Assembly: GCA_013365365.1 (NCBI GenBank)
Contig: JABVXU010000037.1
Span: 1 to 64,000 of the forward strand
Direction of reading: 5' to 3'
Origin: Cruorifilaria tuberocauda
Lineage: Eukaryota; Nematoda; Chromadorea; Rhabditida; Onchocercidae
DNA length: 64,000 bases
The notes beneath the pieces were generated by a model that was not told where the DNA came from, did no database searches, and saw nothing but the letters and a program-made list of their open reading frames with translations. Shown in pieces: positions 30,601-44,300 of this stretch; position 1 is the stretch's first letter, and every line of letters starts with the position of its first letter. The position numbers were made by a program, and so were the translations under genes.

Positions 30601-32437
30601 AACCAAAAATATAAAAAAAAGAAATTTCCTTAGTTTTATCACGATAGAAACTGGTAGACTCACATACCTGATATATCTTTCAACTAGTATTATTAGCCAA
30701 ATATTGAAACCGGTTTTTTTGATCCTTTCTCATCTATGATTTTCAACAAAAATAAGCTATTTATAGCGTGCTTTGAAATCACAGATTATTCAATGGATTA
30801 CAACATCACACAGAAAGCAACTGTATTACAAATTTGGAATTGAATCTAAAAATACAAGGCAATAGCTTAAAACCTGATTATCATAAAGAACAGTAGATCA
30901 AATATATTTACTACAAACATACAATTAGCAGCAATTCAATGTTACCCTTCGAAGTGTGTTTAGAATCAGAATGATGAGCAGAAAACGAACCTTTGACAAG
31001 CAATGAGTTTGACGTCTTATCTTTAATATCTTCCGAAATGACATGATATCTACTTTTTACCATACAGTAAACGTGAAAAACAGTTATCAACAATGATACC
31101 GCCGAGATCTAATGAGAACGTTAAAAATGTTTCCCCAATGGAAAGATTGTTATTCTATTTCATTGTTTGTACTAAAACTGAAAAATTTACAACCTGCAAA
31201 CTACTCAAAACTTTTTGTTGGATTGAAAATTGATAACACTCCGAAATCTACTGATTCTTGTATAATATAAAATGTAGTAAATACTAATGGATGTGCATTT
31301 CCTATGCAAACTCCCAAAGACGTGACACGATATCAAGAGACTCTAAAAATTATGAACTACATATATCTTACAAATAAGTGACATATGGAATATTCAAATC
31401 TGAGTACAATACTTAACATTGCATCCCAAAAATATTCTAAAAATGTTTATACAAAAACTATCATAAATAATGAAAAAAACACTTCAATACTACGCTACTT
31501 CCTCAATTCCTAACTTGAACGACCAAAATGGCTGTAATTGTCGAGAACTTTCCGAAACTATTTTTAGCTGCAATATTTATCTTATAAGTATACCAAATAA
31601 GTAAATTAACAAATCCTTTCATTAGTAAATTTCTTCATGATTCATTTTTCCTATAAATGCAATAAAGCTTTATATTGTTAGTTGCATATTTTTAATATAA
31701 AAATTGTTTCACGGAATTTGTTCTAATTTGCTAGTTCCCCCATTTTTGTGAACCTTTCATCATAAATTAACTCACTTTCTTGTAAATGTATTATTTAATT
31801 ACTGCTCAGGGCTTGGCTAAGGGTTTCTGTGTATTGTATTGTTTACAATTGTACAAAAGTTTATCGGCAGTGTATTGTTGACCTTGATCAGGACATGATT
31901 TATGATTGTACAAGAGGTATATTAGTAGTGCAGCTATTCACCGAGGGTCACGATTATCCTCTTTGACTGATTGCTATTACTATCAGTTCAGAACAAAGCA
32001 TTCGTGTCGACTTGTACGATCAGCAGAGAGCTCAATTTTCTCTTGACTGTATCACATTTCGACCGCTTCAGTAAAGTCAAATAATTTATTTGTCTGTGAA
32101 TCCGAATTTAAATTATCCCATTCATGTTTCTTACTTTTTCATTTTGATTCTTCATAACCAAATACCTTTTGCGTCATGTACAAAATCTTGAAATCTTAAG
32201 TGAAAGGTTATTTAAACTGGGATAAAATGAAACAGTGGAATAAAACAGTGCATCAATTTTTCCAAGTTATCAAATATAATGTCATATCTTTCCTTAGTGC
32301 AGATGAAACGAAAGATTACCCGTCAATTCAAAATAATTTAAACTAAAGAAATTAACAGTCCGTATATTGAAGTATTTGAAAGTAAAATCACTTCAATTAA
32401 ACGCAACAAACAATCATTAAAGCATACTTTATATGCT

Positions 32438-35400
32438 TTAAATTTCTTTTGGAGTCAAAAAAACGCGATGTTTGCCATGTCGAAATGAGACTACTCCATC
32501 ATAGCAAGTACGACATACACCTGACTAAAATTTATAACCTTTTATTCAATTAGAAGTTTGAGGAAAAATGAAGCTGAAAGGATTATTTTTTCATCATATG
32601 TAACCGTCGACAAATTCTCCACGATATAAAAAATCAAAAAGTAACTGTCTTTATTGTCAATGATTAATAATCCATTTTTCTTCTTTTTATTTGCTTAAAA
32701 TATAAATTTTCATAACATACCCGAAAATCATCCATTACACCAAATCTCCTGGCCAATGCTTTAAAATCAGCCGAAGCCACATAAAACAAGCGTACTTTTT
32801 CTGGCAAAACAGTACCATTTGAAAACCTTCCTTTCACAATTTCATCCAACGTAGCAGGGACGGCTCTACAAAGACTTACAAGTTTATTACATAATGAGCC
32901 TAAATAATATAATAATCAAAAGTTTTAATTTATCATTTCCTTAACTGATTTAATCTTCGTTCTCCAATGGCCATGTCAATAAATGAAACAGACGAAGAGT
33001 TTCAACAGATAAGTTTCACTTCAATATAGCGAAGAATTTTACTATACAGTTCGGCCAAAAGTGACTAATCGATAATTCATTTTTCATTAAAAAATGTCAA
33101 ATCTTCACTTACCCAATAACACTTTTACGAAAAACTGGATCATAATTGTCTTTTTTTAAGTAAGACAAATCAGATTGAGAGAAATGAAAAAAATCCGTAT
33201 TAACCATGATATGTTTTAAATGTTTTTCATAATAGAGACCTCTGAAAATTATTGGAAAATATCATCATTAAAATTAATTGAATATACATCAGTGGCAAGA
33301 AAAATCAGGAATTATTTTGTTTTGTTTTTTTTTTTTTATCATGGAAGATTAGGATGATGAGAATCTAAACTGTAATGGAATCGTATCATAATTTATTAAT
33401 TGCTGCGAAGTTCAAACTACAAAATATAAAATACTGACAATCACGTGGAGGAATTATAAGCCTTCCTCTTAATTTCATGTCACTATCAATTCATTAATAG
33501 TTATAACTACAACCACAAATAACTTCGAAGTCTTCCAGACAACTGCTCCTACAGCTGCAGCTAATCTTGTTTTGGCGACAACTTCTAGAAGCTGTCCCCA
33601 AGTTAAACATCTTCTACAAAAAGGAAAACGTCAAATCTTTGTTTAAGGAAATTAACAATCAAAAATTAGACAATTTCAAAATACCTAACGGTATAAGAAA
33701 AAATGAAAAATTACATACTTGCTGACTCCCTTTTTGCCCCTCAAACTGATACCCGTACGTGATATTTCAGGTCTAATACACGCCCGCCCTTGACGCTGAA
33801 CTGGATCGCGCATCCAGTCATCCCAAAATGTTTTAGGCCACTTTATTTTCAGTTCTTCCCACAACTGTGATGTAAGCATCCAACCAAGACCTAAAGAAAG
33901 TTTTTTTGATTTCAAAGAGAAATATCGAAAACAGTTATTAAACAATAATATTATTGTTTAATTATAATAATATAATATTAAACAATAATAATAAGCAATA
34001 ATAATAATATTAACAATCGACCAATGAAAAACCTATTATGCCTGAATACTAAGTTTGTAGTAATAATCTTCAACGAACGTAACAGAAGACCTGGAAAAAA
34101 ATCGGTTCGATGCAGCAAAGAGTTATTCTTGGCAATGAGTTCTTTTTTTCCGTTATCGTTCCATGCTGATATACACCAAATTGTTGGATCTTCGAATAAC
34201 AATTTTCTACTTGCTAACATATATTCCAGAAAATCCGGAGCCAACAGTAAATCGTCTAAAAGTTATGAAAAATAAATATGAAGACTGTGTACAAAGTTGA
34301 ATAATTTGTGAAAATAAAAGAAAAATTAATCGAACAGGTGTAAATTTCGGACAAAATTTTCGAATACTTGATTCTTTCCAAATAAAATGAGAGAAATTCG
34401 ATTATATTTCGCCAATAAACTTTGGAACCTTAGTCAAGAACAGCATGCAAAAAGTTAGTTCTTTGATCTTTTGTCAACAGATCCCTGTTACCAAGTCATC
34501 CTACAAGTAAACTTTTCAGCTACTAAAACTTTTTTTTACTTATCCATCTTGTTTCAATCACAACTGGCACTACCAAAGAAATACTAATTCCTGATAATTA
34601 TTCCTTTTTAACCAGTAATTGTGGAATGCAACCTTCGGTAATAATGACACTTTGATATCTTAGGATACTGAAGACATAATCCAAAGCGAAATGATAGTGT
34701 CTCGCGATTCGATAATAACCTTCATACTTTTTTTCCTGTTTAGTTAGATTGAATGAAGACTGATCGGGATTTTCTATTAAAGAAATATTAGGGCCAGCAC
34801 TGAGGATAAGATCACGTATTGCATCATTATTGCAATCAAGGCTAACAACAATCGGAATCTTGGGTCCTTGTAAACTGAAAATATGGAAAGTTATTTCCAT
34901 TCATGTGATATCAGTGATTAACTTTCATTTGCTTCTTGATTATAAAGAACTCTAGAAACTACCAAATGTTTCCTTCCAACTATTTGCAACAACGCATTTG
35001 TAATATTTGAACATTTGTACCGCTTTTAATATTTGAATAATGATTCTAATACATGTGAATATATGTCAAGCAAGCAGTACTGTTATTTAAAAAACTATCA
35101 TATGTGAATTGATCAAAATTTGAGTTAGTATCCATCCATACACTAAAAAACTTTGACATACTAGTACTAGTGGACATTATTATGCACTTCAACCTTTTCT
35201 CTTTTTTTTTACTTATAAGAGAAAATCTTTTTATCAAGAAAAAAAATACAACGCAAAAAGATATACAAACGAAGATGATAACATAATCTTTCGAAATAGT
35301 AGAGATTACACCCACTTATTTCTTAGTCCTTCATAAATATTTAAGAAAAAGCAACGAACTTTTTTAGTGATTCGAGATGTTCTTTCAATGCCTCGAAACG

Positions 35401-35562
35401 ATCACAGGCAATTACTAAAATGACTGTTTCTAAATAATCTCCTCCTTCCTTCAAAGCATTTCGCACTCGCTGCAAATCATTTGCTAGACGATGTACTACA
35501 CTTCGAACTCGTAAATTCAACAGTTGACGACGATACTGCAAGTCGTTGTCCTGTTTATATCT
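32438..35562 (-). CDS. Alpha-1,3-mannosyl-glycoprotein beta-1,2-N-acetylglucosaminyltransferase (GnT-I, MGAT1), 5' exon not identified
   Basis: Golgi type II membrane enzyme (GT13) that adds the first GlcNAc to Man5GlcNAc2 and so opens complex/hybrid N-glycan synthesis. Seven exons in phase: 35360-35562, 34633-34874, 34091-34255, 33719-33890, 33113-33241, 32721-32865, 32438-32524, giving 380 residues. Landmarks: VILVIACDR at the start of the catalytic fold, [22 protein letters not shown], the metal/nucleotide-binding [14 protein letters not shown] (Glu-Asp-Asp), [48 protein letters not shown] across the middle, and [21 protein letters not shown] near the end. Vertebrate MGAT1 is about 445 residues; roughly 60 residues with the membrane anchor are missing here because no convincing upstream exon was found. 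The C-terminus is shorter than in human. C. elegans has three paralogues (gly-12, -13, -14), and I cannot say which this is. The gene is divergent from the helicase gene. Confidence 0.92.
33938..33961. repeat. Perfect 24-bp palindrome in an MGAT1 intron
   Basis: TTAAACAATAAT followed by its exact reverse complement, then further (AAT)n units and a second TTAAACAATAATAATAA copy to about 34000. Located in the intron between exons 33719-33890 and 34091-34255. Probably an AT-rich hairpin or a decayed repeat. Confidence 0.85.
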
Positions 35563-36302
35563 CTAAAAATTCAGAAGTCCGAAAAAAAAAATTATTATAA
35601 ACATGCCCGTATGATAGCTTCAATTGTGAAAACAAAACATGGAACAGTTTTGCAATGAATAAAAGACTCATTGGAAACCAGCTTGAGAGAGCTCCGTTCA
35701 ACTTGAAAATTTTTGCAATTTTACTCAGTTTGAAGTCTTCGAATATTTTAATTTCAAAACAGTAAAACTGATTAATGAAAAGCATTTCTCTTTACTGCTG
35801 TACTAACTTATATCTGCTGTCTATTATCACAGAAATCAAAACACAAGATAAGCTATTGCAAAATATATAAGGCGATCTAACCAAATCAATGCAATGAAGT
35901 ATTAGTTAAAACAAAGTTGAAAGTCAAAAAGGCAATGTGTTACCGCACTATATATTATGATGTTGGAAATAAATTTGGAAATGGTCAGTGACCCAACAAT
36001 AATAATAACGTAAAAGATGAAAGAACGAATTTTGCGCATTCTCATCCAACAAAGTTGTCATCTTTCCTGCCAGTTTTAAAGCATAAATGTGCCTAAAAAC
36101 AAAAAATAATTTTAAACTAAGTGCTGGAAATTTTGAGTTATGAATAGCTTTGCACCATTTTCTTTTTTTATTAAACAGCGGTTTCTTTAATAATTTATTT
36201 ATGAATAAATTGTAACATACCACTGCCTTGCTCATTTTTTCGCCTTCCATTATGACAATAAACCTTATCAGTATTATTTATCATTCTCAAGCTGTTAATT
36301 GA

Positions 36303-36494
36303 ATCCACATTCTATTCCCAAAATGTTTCAACGTTTTAAGCGGTAGCTCTGACGAAGATGATGCACAGACTGAAATAAATGAAAAAACAAATATTATGGA
36401 CAATATAGGTGACACAAATGCTAGACGTGAATTTGTGAACATAGGCCAATATACACTGAAGCAAGCTACTAAAAATTTGTTCCTACCTTTTTAA
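36303..36494 (+). pseudogene. Coding-like open stretch, possibly a frame-shifted gene fragment
   Basis: One frame is open for 64 codons and reads like a real acidic protein segment (GSSDEDDAQTEINEK ... REFVNIGQYTLKQATKNLF) but has no start at its head. A start codon at 36323 gives MFQRFKR and then a stop in the neighbouring frame; one base would join the two. It may be a decayed gene piece, an exon with an acceptor at TTTTAAG (36340), or chance. I do not recognise the protein. A second open stretch of 77 codons follows at 36606-36839 with no certain splice link. Confidence 0.3.
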
Positions 36495-38079
36495 TTCTAG
36501 ATTCAGCGAAAGTCTGAGAAAAACATTTGTGTTTTCGGTAAGTGCTTATTTATTTAATGCACATTATCTTGCAATAAATTATTTCTCAACAAAATTGACA
36601 AATGATTTTTTCTAAAAAAAACAAATCTAAGAATCGCGTGTGAAGAATCACTCATAGTTGGGGATCAAACAATGCGAGAGCAGAAGTTATCTTCCTTGAA
36701 ATTTAAACTTCGACAGATCTTAATCCTATCCATTTCTTCAATTTGTAAATCTTTTAAAGAACTTCGACATCAACCTTCTGCAGCTCTTCCATTTTTTAAT
36801 ATTATGTCCTCCCTTTTTGCCATCGCTTTCCAACGATAATCTTTTCAATAATTTACAATCAAATTGAAACATAAAATAACTTTTCATAATTATACGTGGA
36901 GAATATTATGTCCTTTTGAAAATTAAACTGCACTGATAGTTCCTTCCTCTTCTTTTTTCCAAAGTCTCTGATGGAAAAGAGAAAACATCTCAGTGGAATT
37001 TTTCATACTGAATACAGAAAGAATGGCAAAACTTTTTGTTAAGGAAATGTTTCGCTTTAAATCAAAATCTTCTCTTCTAAAGCAAAACTAATATATAAGA
37101 AATGAAGATTGGCAGGAAATAAAAAATACACAGGTACATCTTATTGAAAATTAGAAAAAGACAAGTATATGAAAAAACTTCGCATAAATAGATGAGAATT
37201 TGAATGATTCGCTTCCAAAAATTAGCTTTCAGTTAAAAATTTAGAAAAACAAATATAAAATTGATGAATGATTTTAATGTAGAGAAATATGAGAATTCAA
37301 ATAAACAAATTTGAGATAGCGTGGAAAATTTTCCACTTATTTTGAAACAAATCAAAAAATGTTAATTCATTTAGCTTTATCTTCTCGTGTGAATTTTCAG
37401 TTCTTCAGGTCATGCAACCACCTAACTTAGCACTTCAACGTGTCGTTAATCACGTAGTTATAACTTATAGTCAGTTGCTATATATATGTCACTGTTATTT
37501 AGTTAACTTTAACTCTTAGCCCTACAAACTTGACTAATTAACGACTTCCACGCAAAGACAAACAGTATACTATGAAGTCCGAGAATTTCCGCCGATTTAC
37601 TGGAATGATGAGATAGAGAAAGAAAAGTGAAGAGATGAGGGTGAAAACGAAGGGAAAATGATAGAAAAAGAATGTGAACAAGAGAAGAGAGCGTAAACAT
37701 TCACTGTTATCCAACTGCCATGATTATTTACATTTATTCTCGAGATAAAGAAAAGTATAGTGGAAACGTAGAAAAGAATATGAAAGTATGAGGGAAATAG
37801 CATCGCAGTGAGAGAGGCGACAAGGATTGGTAAATTCACGAAATATCGCACTCCTCGAGAGGACAAAGATTGGAGGGGCTTGCCCGGTTGAAGCAACGTA
37901 GAATTTTCTCCGTGAATTTCCCAATCCCGACTTCCTTGTTGGTATTTCACGATGGGCCGCATCAAAAATGATCCGCAGCAGTGCAAAGTGCTGTCTCTCG
38001 TGTAGGTGGTTTGCTCGTGGCGCAGAGTGTCTCAACGTGAAATTCGCGCTTCATCTGGTGTGCTTGACACATAAGACAC

Positions 38080-38360
38080 GTAAGTTTTTGCAAATTTCAA
38101 TGGAGTATTTAATAAGTGCTTAATATGAATTTAGCTGTGATGCGATATATGTTGCAGAAAATAAATGAATTTTGATTACATCGGATATTTGATATGGTAG
38201 TTTGTTTCAACGCAATATATCATGTAGGAGAGATACAGATGGTTTGCATACAATGCTACTCTATTATATTGGTCATCTAAAGATTAATCGAAACCATATC
38301 AAATAATCGATTTGTGATACATATCCTAGTTAAAAAAGTTATCTGGAAATCACATCACAG
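38080..38360 (+). other. Candidate 5'UTR intron of the helicase gene
   Basis: A strong donor (ACAC followed by GTAAGT) at 38080 and an acceptor (CATCACAG) ending at 38360 frame a 281-base intron. The following exon starts six bases before the helicase ATG at 38367. The donor lies at the end of the GC-richer block, which would then be a non-coding first exon. Inferred from splice signals only; trans-splicing at 38360 is equally possible. Confidence 0.45.
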
Positions 38361-38366
38361 GTAGAG

Positions 38367-41300
38367 ATGTCACGGACGTTTCCTCAACAATCAGATTTTG
38401 ACTTTGATGATGGTTTTGAACAAGAGGAGCGTGAAAATGATGATTCATTTGAGGAAAATATTCGCAAACAGTTGCTGGAGTTTAGGAGCGGAACAGAAAG
38501 AGGTAATATTTTTCTTCATTTACTAGATTGCTCTTTATTAAGATTATTTAATTAGTTGAGAAGTAATTTTATGGTATGGAGCACAAGAAATCAAATACAA
38601 CATTAAAACAAGGGAAACGTATAGTATGTTTTTTATTATGTTTTATTTAACTGTTAGGAAAGTTGTTGGCACTATTGAATGTCATTTATCTGAAAAATTT
38701 TTATGATTTCTTTTATTTTACTATTCTTTCTAGAAATCATCCTCGAACCGTTATCAATTGAGAAAAGGAAGATTGTGCATTGTATAGCCACGAATTGCAG
38801 TCTGAAGTCGCACAGTATCGGGTGGCATCATTTATTATTGTTTTTATATTACTGTCTGTCATATTAGTGACCAGTAGCATTTATCCAAGAAATGGAAATA
38901 AATCAAGTTTTAATGTCTTAGCCAGTATATATTAAAATGAGGACGATAATAGAGAAGAGTTTGGTTTTGATGATATGGTTGAGTGAAACGTTTTAAATGT
39001 TTCAGAAGCGGATGTAATCGCCGCGTTGTAGTGACGCGTTTCCCACATGTCGATCTGTGTACGTATACAAATGCTAGGGATTCGGAACCGATTGTTTTAA
39101 GTATATTCCAGAAACGAGCTTTGTCGCGTTTTCTGACTATATTTCCTTTAGGTTATGGTGATATTGACTTGTATCTTCGATCCGGCAATGCAAGTAGGTT
39201 TACTTTTCCCTTCCTTTTCATCAAAATACATTAATCAGATATCAAGCTGTTCAGTGTCAAATATACTTGTAATGCAATCATATGTATCTACATAACAGCA
39301 AATAGTTGCATAAAAAGGATGACTAGTGATAACATTTTCCAAATTCGTCCCACATCATTTGAAATTCGATAAATTTCTTGTCTAGCAGTCGCGAAGAAAC
39401 GTGTTGGTAATGGTCATAATTTTAATGTAATCTAATATATTCTGGTGAAATTTTCTCTTTTCGATTGTCAATGTATTATTAACTCAAGATACATAGTACT
39501 CAATAAGTGCTGCAGTCTAACTTTCCTTCAATATAGCAAGTGATGGGAATATATCTTTCCATATCACCTTTTTTCACTAGTTTTAAAAAAAAAATTTCTC
39601 CTTATTCTATGTTTTTGTACAGACGGCATTTTCATTCATGTCAGGTTACTTTCTATTTTGTTCCTTTTAGGCCGACAAATTAATAGTCGATGTCATGCAA
39701 GTTTTAATAGGCCAATGTTGGTTCCACCTTGTCCATCAGTACGACACGCAATGGAGAACTTTCGGAGAAGTTTGCCGACTTACCCAATGAGGGAAGAAAT
39801 TCTGAAAGCTATTCGTAATCATAAAGTAACAATGATCGTTGGTGGAACTGGTTGTGGTAAGACAACACAGGTAATAATCATTTCTTAACGGTGACTAAAG
39901 TAGTGGTTGATTTTATTAGGCGTAAAATCTTTTCATCAGAGATGAGAATATACATGATTCGTACCAAATATACATTTTCAAATGTGAAAGTTTTGTGTAT
40001 CTATCAACGATTTACTTCCTAGCAATGTTTACATTTCATTTTAAGCTTTTCATTTCTTGCTGTACTCTGTCTTTAACCAGGCGTAGAATTTTGTTTTCTG
40101 ACAAAACTATGTGTGTATATTAGGTCTGGATAAAGGAGAGGTGACGAGATCAAATGTGGGAAAGACATTTAGGAAACGATATATGTGGCATATATCGTTT
40201 TTTCATAAGAATTTCGATGGTGGTACATGAACTGAAGACTGTTTTATGTTATTAAAAATCACTACAGCGTCCGAAATAACGTGACAGAGTTTCTTATAAA
40301 AAACTGTTATAATAATTTGAGAGTAAATAACTAGCAATGTGATCGCGTTATACAAGAATTTACTATAGATCTTGAAATGTCTTCGGAATAAGTTGGTGAC
40401 TCGGAGAAGCCGTTTTCTTGGTCCTTCATAAAGTCATTGAGCTGGAAAATTGAAACCTTAGTGTTAATTGTTGCTCAGCCATCTCTTTAATTCTGGTGAT
40501 TCCTTTATCAGTACTATGTCGGGAACTGATGGGAATTTTTTTTTAAAAAGAGAAATCATGCTGAGAACTTCGAGTCGCGAATGTGGTTGTAAATTGTTTC
40601 TGAAGTCTATTTCTATACATTCTGTATATTCAGATATTAGTAAAAGATATCTCTAAAAAATATCTCTCATCGGCTTTGTGAAATATCTGCTATAATTTCT
40701 TCAGGTTCCTCAATTTATACTGGAAGATGCTGCAGAACGACAACAGGGAGTTAGAATATTCTGTACGCAACCGCGAAGATTGCCAGTTCTAGCTGTGTCT
40801 GCACGTGTCGCAAAAGAGAGGAACGAGAAATTGGGATCAACAGTGGGTTACCATATTCGATTGGAGCAAAAGTATGCTTTTATTTTTCTTCAAGTAAAAT
40901 CTCAACTTTTAAAAAGTTAAATTCTGAAAATTTCTATCATAGTTCTACTTTTTCCAGAACATCGGAACAAACTGCACTAACATACTGTACCAGTGGGGTT
41001 TTGTTGCGGTTGCTAACAAACGATACTAATGCTTCCAATATTTCACACATTATCTTGGTTTGTGACTAATTTGTTTCATTTATTTCAAGATGAGTAAATA
41101 TCGTTGATTATTATTTATCAGCATATATCTTATTTGTTACATATCTTAATACGTTTTACATGAATTTTGAGAGATGAAAAACTTTTCTTTTAATAGTCCA
41201 TGGAATTGAAGAGCAATCAGTTAGTGAAATTCGGATAAAAAACAAGCAGTCTTACTCAAAACATTGTGATCAATTTTATAGTACATTATATTATATATAT

Positions 41301-44300
41301 ATATATATCCATTTGATACATCAAATGCAGTAATATCAAATTTAAGGATGAAATTCATGAACGAGAGCAGAAGACAGATTATCTGTTGATAGCGCTTCGA
41401 CAAGCGCTCAAAAATCGAGATGATTTGAGAGTAAGTTTAAGTTATTCACAGAAATTTGGAAATCAATAGATTTAGATAACTAATCGATATGGAAATAACA
41501 ACATACCATTGTCTTTTTCTAGATTATTTTGATGTCGGCAACAATGGAAGAAAGTCGCGAGTTATTTAGACGTTATTTTGGTCCTGGAAATGTTTTTTGT
41601 TTGGATAGTGAGTTTTTCGATCTTATTAAAATTATTTTCTATTAGTTGGAAATTAATCTGTAAATGGTAAAACAAATAACTGGGATGAAGGAATAATCTA
41701 AATCATTTTTTATAAATCCAGAAAGTGATTCCGATATATTGAATCTTTAATAAACACGATCAGTATAAATATAGTAATTGTAGGTCATAATCTAAAAACG
41801 ATTCAAATGATTGCTGAAACAAATGGAATAAAATAATGAGATACTGAGGGCTGGGATATCTTGCACCTATACTAATAAAATATCTTACTATCCTCTGAAT
41901 AGTTACTAGCCACTCAAAAATCCGTTAAAAACATCGTATGAGCTTATACGACTAGTTAACCGTAGAAATGTTGAAAACTTATTTATTGATTTTTATCGAG
42001 AATTTTGCTCGTGAAATTTGTTCATTAATAAAGTATCGAGACTGTCGAAAATTCAGCAACACCAATTTTCGATAAACGAATGGCTGTTTTATAAATACCA
42101 TTTTTGATATGATTATTGATACAATTGTTCTAGTTGTTATTGTTGTTGTTACTGTTATTTTTACAATTTTTCCGGTAACATTGTTACCATTATTTGGTTT
42201 ACTTATTCAGAAAACATTCATTTCAGTACCGTCCACATTACATAAGGTTGAAATGTTCTATTTACCGGAAATATTGGCTTTAACAGATTATAAACACACA
42301 TCATCATTTACTGGCGGTACTTTCTTCGGCAAAACTGCAAGGAGCTTGAATGATGATCAAGCTTACAACAGGTGCGTTTTGCGTATTTTGAATTAATGAA
42401 TTATTTTATTGGTATGTCTATCTTCCTAACATGATACTGCATGTTGATTGTAGGTTTATCAAGTAGGACTAGAGCGTGATGTCGCGGAAATCTTATTTAT
42501 CACGGAATATAACGAGCAGTCGGATAATTCTGAATGATAATATTTGATAAGTTAGTAACTATAAGTAAATATATAAGAAAATTTTTTTTAATGGAAAACT
42601 AGTTGACTGCGATTTTAGATTTTAGGATTATTTAAAGCCATTAATTATATCCACTGCTTTTTCTTGCAGTTTTCCTCAAGTGGACGAATTTCGTTCTGAA
42701 AATTATGATGACTCAAAAATGCAACAAGTACGTAATGGTAAGAAAAAAGTAAGCTATTTAATGCTGTATAATTGTGGTAAAAATTCATTTTCAAGTTATA
42801 TTTATTAAATAAAGGTTAACCGGGAAGATTTGTAATGGATTTTTGTAAGTCAATTCAGTTATTTAGAATGGTGATGAAACAAGCAATTATGAAACAACGC
42901 CTTCGCGACGAATCGCATCATCTGCTGTTACAAGTGATCATTTATCTCCAGTCGTGATCAATCAAGCCAATAATCGGCAGTTATGCCCACAGTTGGTTCT
43001 TTTTTCCCTCTTGTCAAAAAACTTTGACTTCTTTCAGAAGACTTGGAAGATGTAGATTGTGGTTGGAGAATATTTCACAGTAACATTTCAAAAATGCATC
43101 ACTGATCGAAGATTGTCCAATTAAGGAATGATATAGATTTTCATTTAGAATGAAACTAAATATATGAATGTTTTGTGTCTATGGGATACTCTGTATGAAG
43201 CAGGGAAAGTCTGCTTTTCAGTGTTAGCTTTCCCAGAAATGAAAAGGCTGTGCATTGGAAAGACCTTTATTCATTTGTCGGAATCTGTAAAATACTTTTT
43301 CTTTATCTACGTGGTAACGTGGTAGTTGGTTGATTATTGCACCATCAGGAAAAAAAATGAACGTTAAAAATGTTTTTTTTACAGAATTTCTTCAAATTCA
43401 CACCAAGAAGGCTATTATGCAAATTATAGTGGTATGTTTTGTTTGCATTATTTTGTGTTTGATGCTTTCTTTGCTCAAAATTATTGATGCTCTTTATAAA
43501 GATTTGAAATTGTGGTGCTGATTTCAGTTTTTTAAAGAGGAAAAATTGCAGAAATATGTAGATATACTCATTATCATTTCAAATCGTTGAAATTTAATTA
43601 GAGGACGGTTTTTAGGTCATATCAGTTTAACTGAAATGTATAGCAAAATGAATATAAGAACTAACGAGCAAAATGGTTGCTACCAGGACCCAACATTCTA
43701 TGATGGATACCAAATGTATCCACACAGCGGATTGGCTGTAAGTTTTCTTTTAAAAATTTTTCGTTTTCAAAATTTTGAAAAGTTGTTGCATGTTGTAGAA
43801 AGGATTTCTAGGAACAAGGTCGAGGAAAGTTCTAATAGTTGGCATATATGAACATATATGGCTTGAATATTTGGAAATTTTGCACTACTTATATGCAAAC
43901 TTTGATGAAATTTAGAAATCTTGTCAAGAGCTGAAAATTTCTAGCATGTGTCAATGTTTATGTTGGACATACGTGAGGTGAATTTTTTTGGATATTTTTA
44001 GCATAAATTATTTTCAGGGCTTCAACTACTCCCAGCCACCACCAAATTGTGTATACGCTCAGCAGATCCCAGTGACGCCATATGGTATGATGGCGTCATA
44101 TGTCGGTGGGCCGCAGATGATGTATACAACGTATCACGTAGTGCCGGCGCAAAATGATTGCCAAAATTACTATGTCCTGGTAAGATTGTTCTGGAAATGT
44201 TTAATTCAAATTGTTAGCGGGAAAAGAAATTGTTAAATAGTAATCTACTACTATAATGAAGACAAAAAAGGAGAAATTTGAAAGAGAACAAAGCAGTTGA

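Larger units (their letters stand above)
25900..32437. other. Non-coding region upstream of innexin B and downstream of the MGAT1 gene
   Basis: About 6.5 kb without a supported exon. It holds a CT tract near 25970-25990, a C-rich patch near 26450-26520 and the G-rich island described separately. The rest is AT-rich with scattered TGATAA-like words. Long open frames at 27027-27621 come from purine/pyrimidine strand bias, not from coding. Confidence 0.5.
35563..38366. other. Divergent upstream region of MGAT1 and the R3H-DExH helicase
   Basis: 2.8 kb expected to contain the missing MGAT1 N-terminal exon and both promoters. A GC-richer block at about 37780-38060 gives open frames on both strands and fits a promoter or 5' non-coding exon of the helicase. 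Two open stretches at 36303-36494 and 36606-36839 on the plus strand are listed separately. Confidence 0.5.

Noticed and set aside
35948..36250. Minus-strand 100-codon open frame as the missing MGAT1 N-terminus
   Set aside because: No signal-anchor segment, and no donor in the phase needed to join the exon at 35562. Its inner piece after an acceptor at about 36098 reads on to a stop.
37597..38035. Two minus-strand open frames of 103 and 129 codons
   Set aside because: They overlap each other in different frames in a GC-richer block that better fits a promoter or 5' exon of the helicase. No recognisable domain.
39194..39197. Donor at 39198 for the third helicase exon
   Set aside because: It would give phase 2 and a stop early in the next exon. 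The donor at 39194 (GCAA before GTAGGT) keeps the frame.
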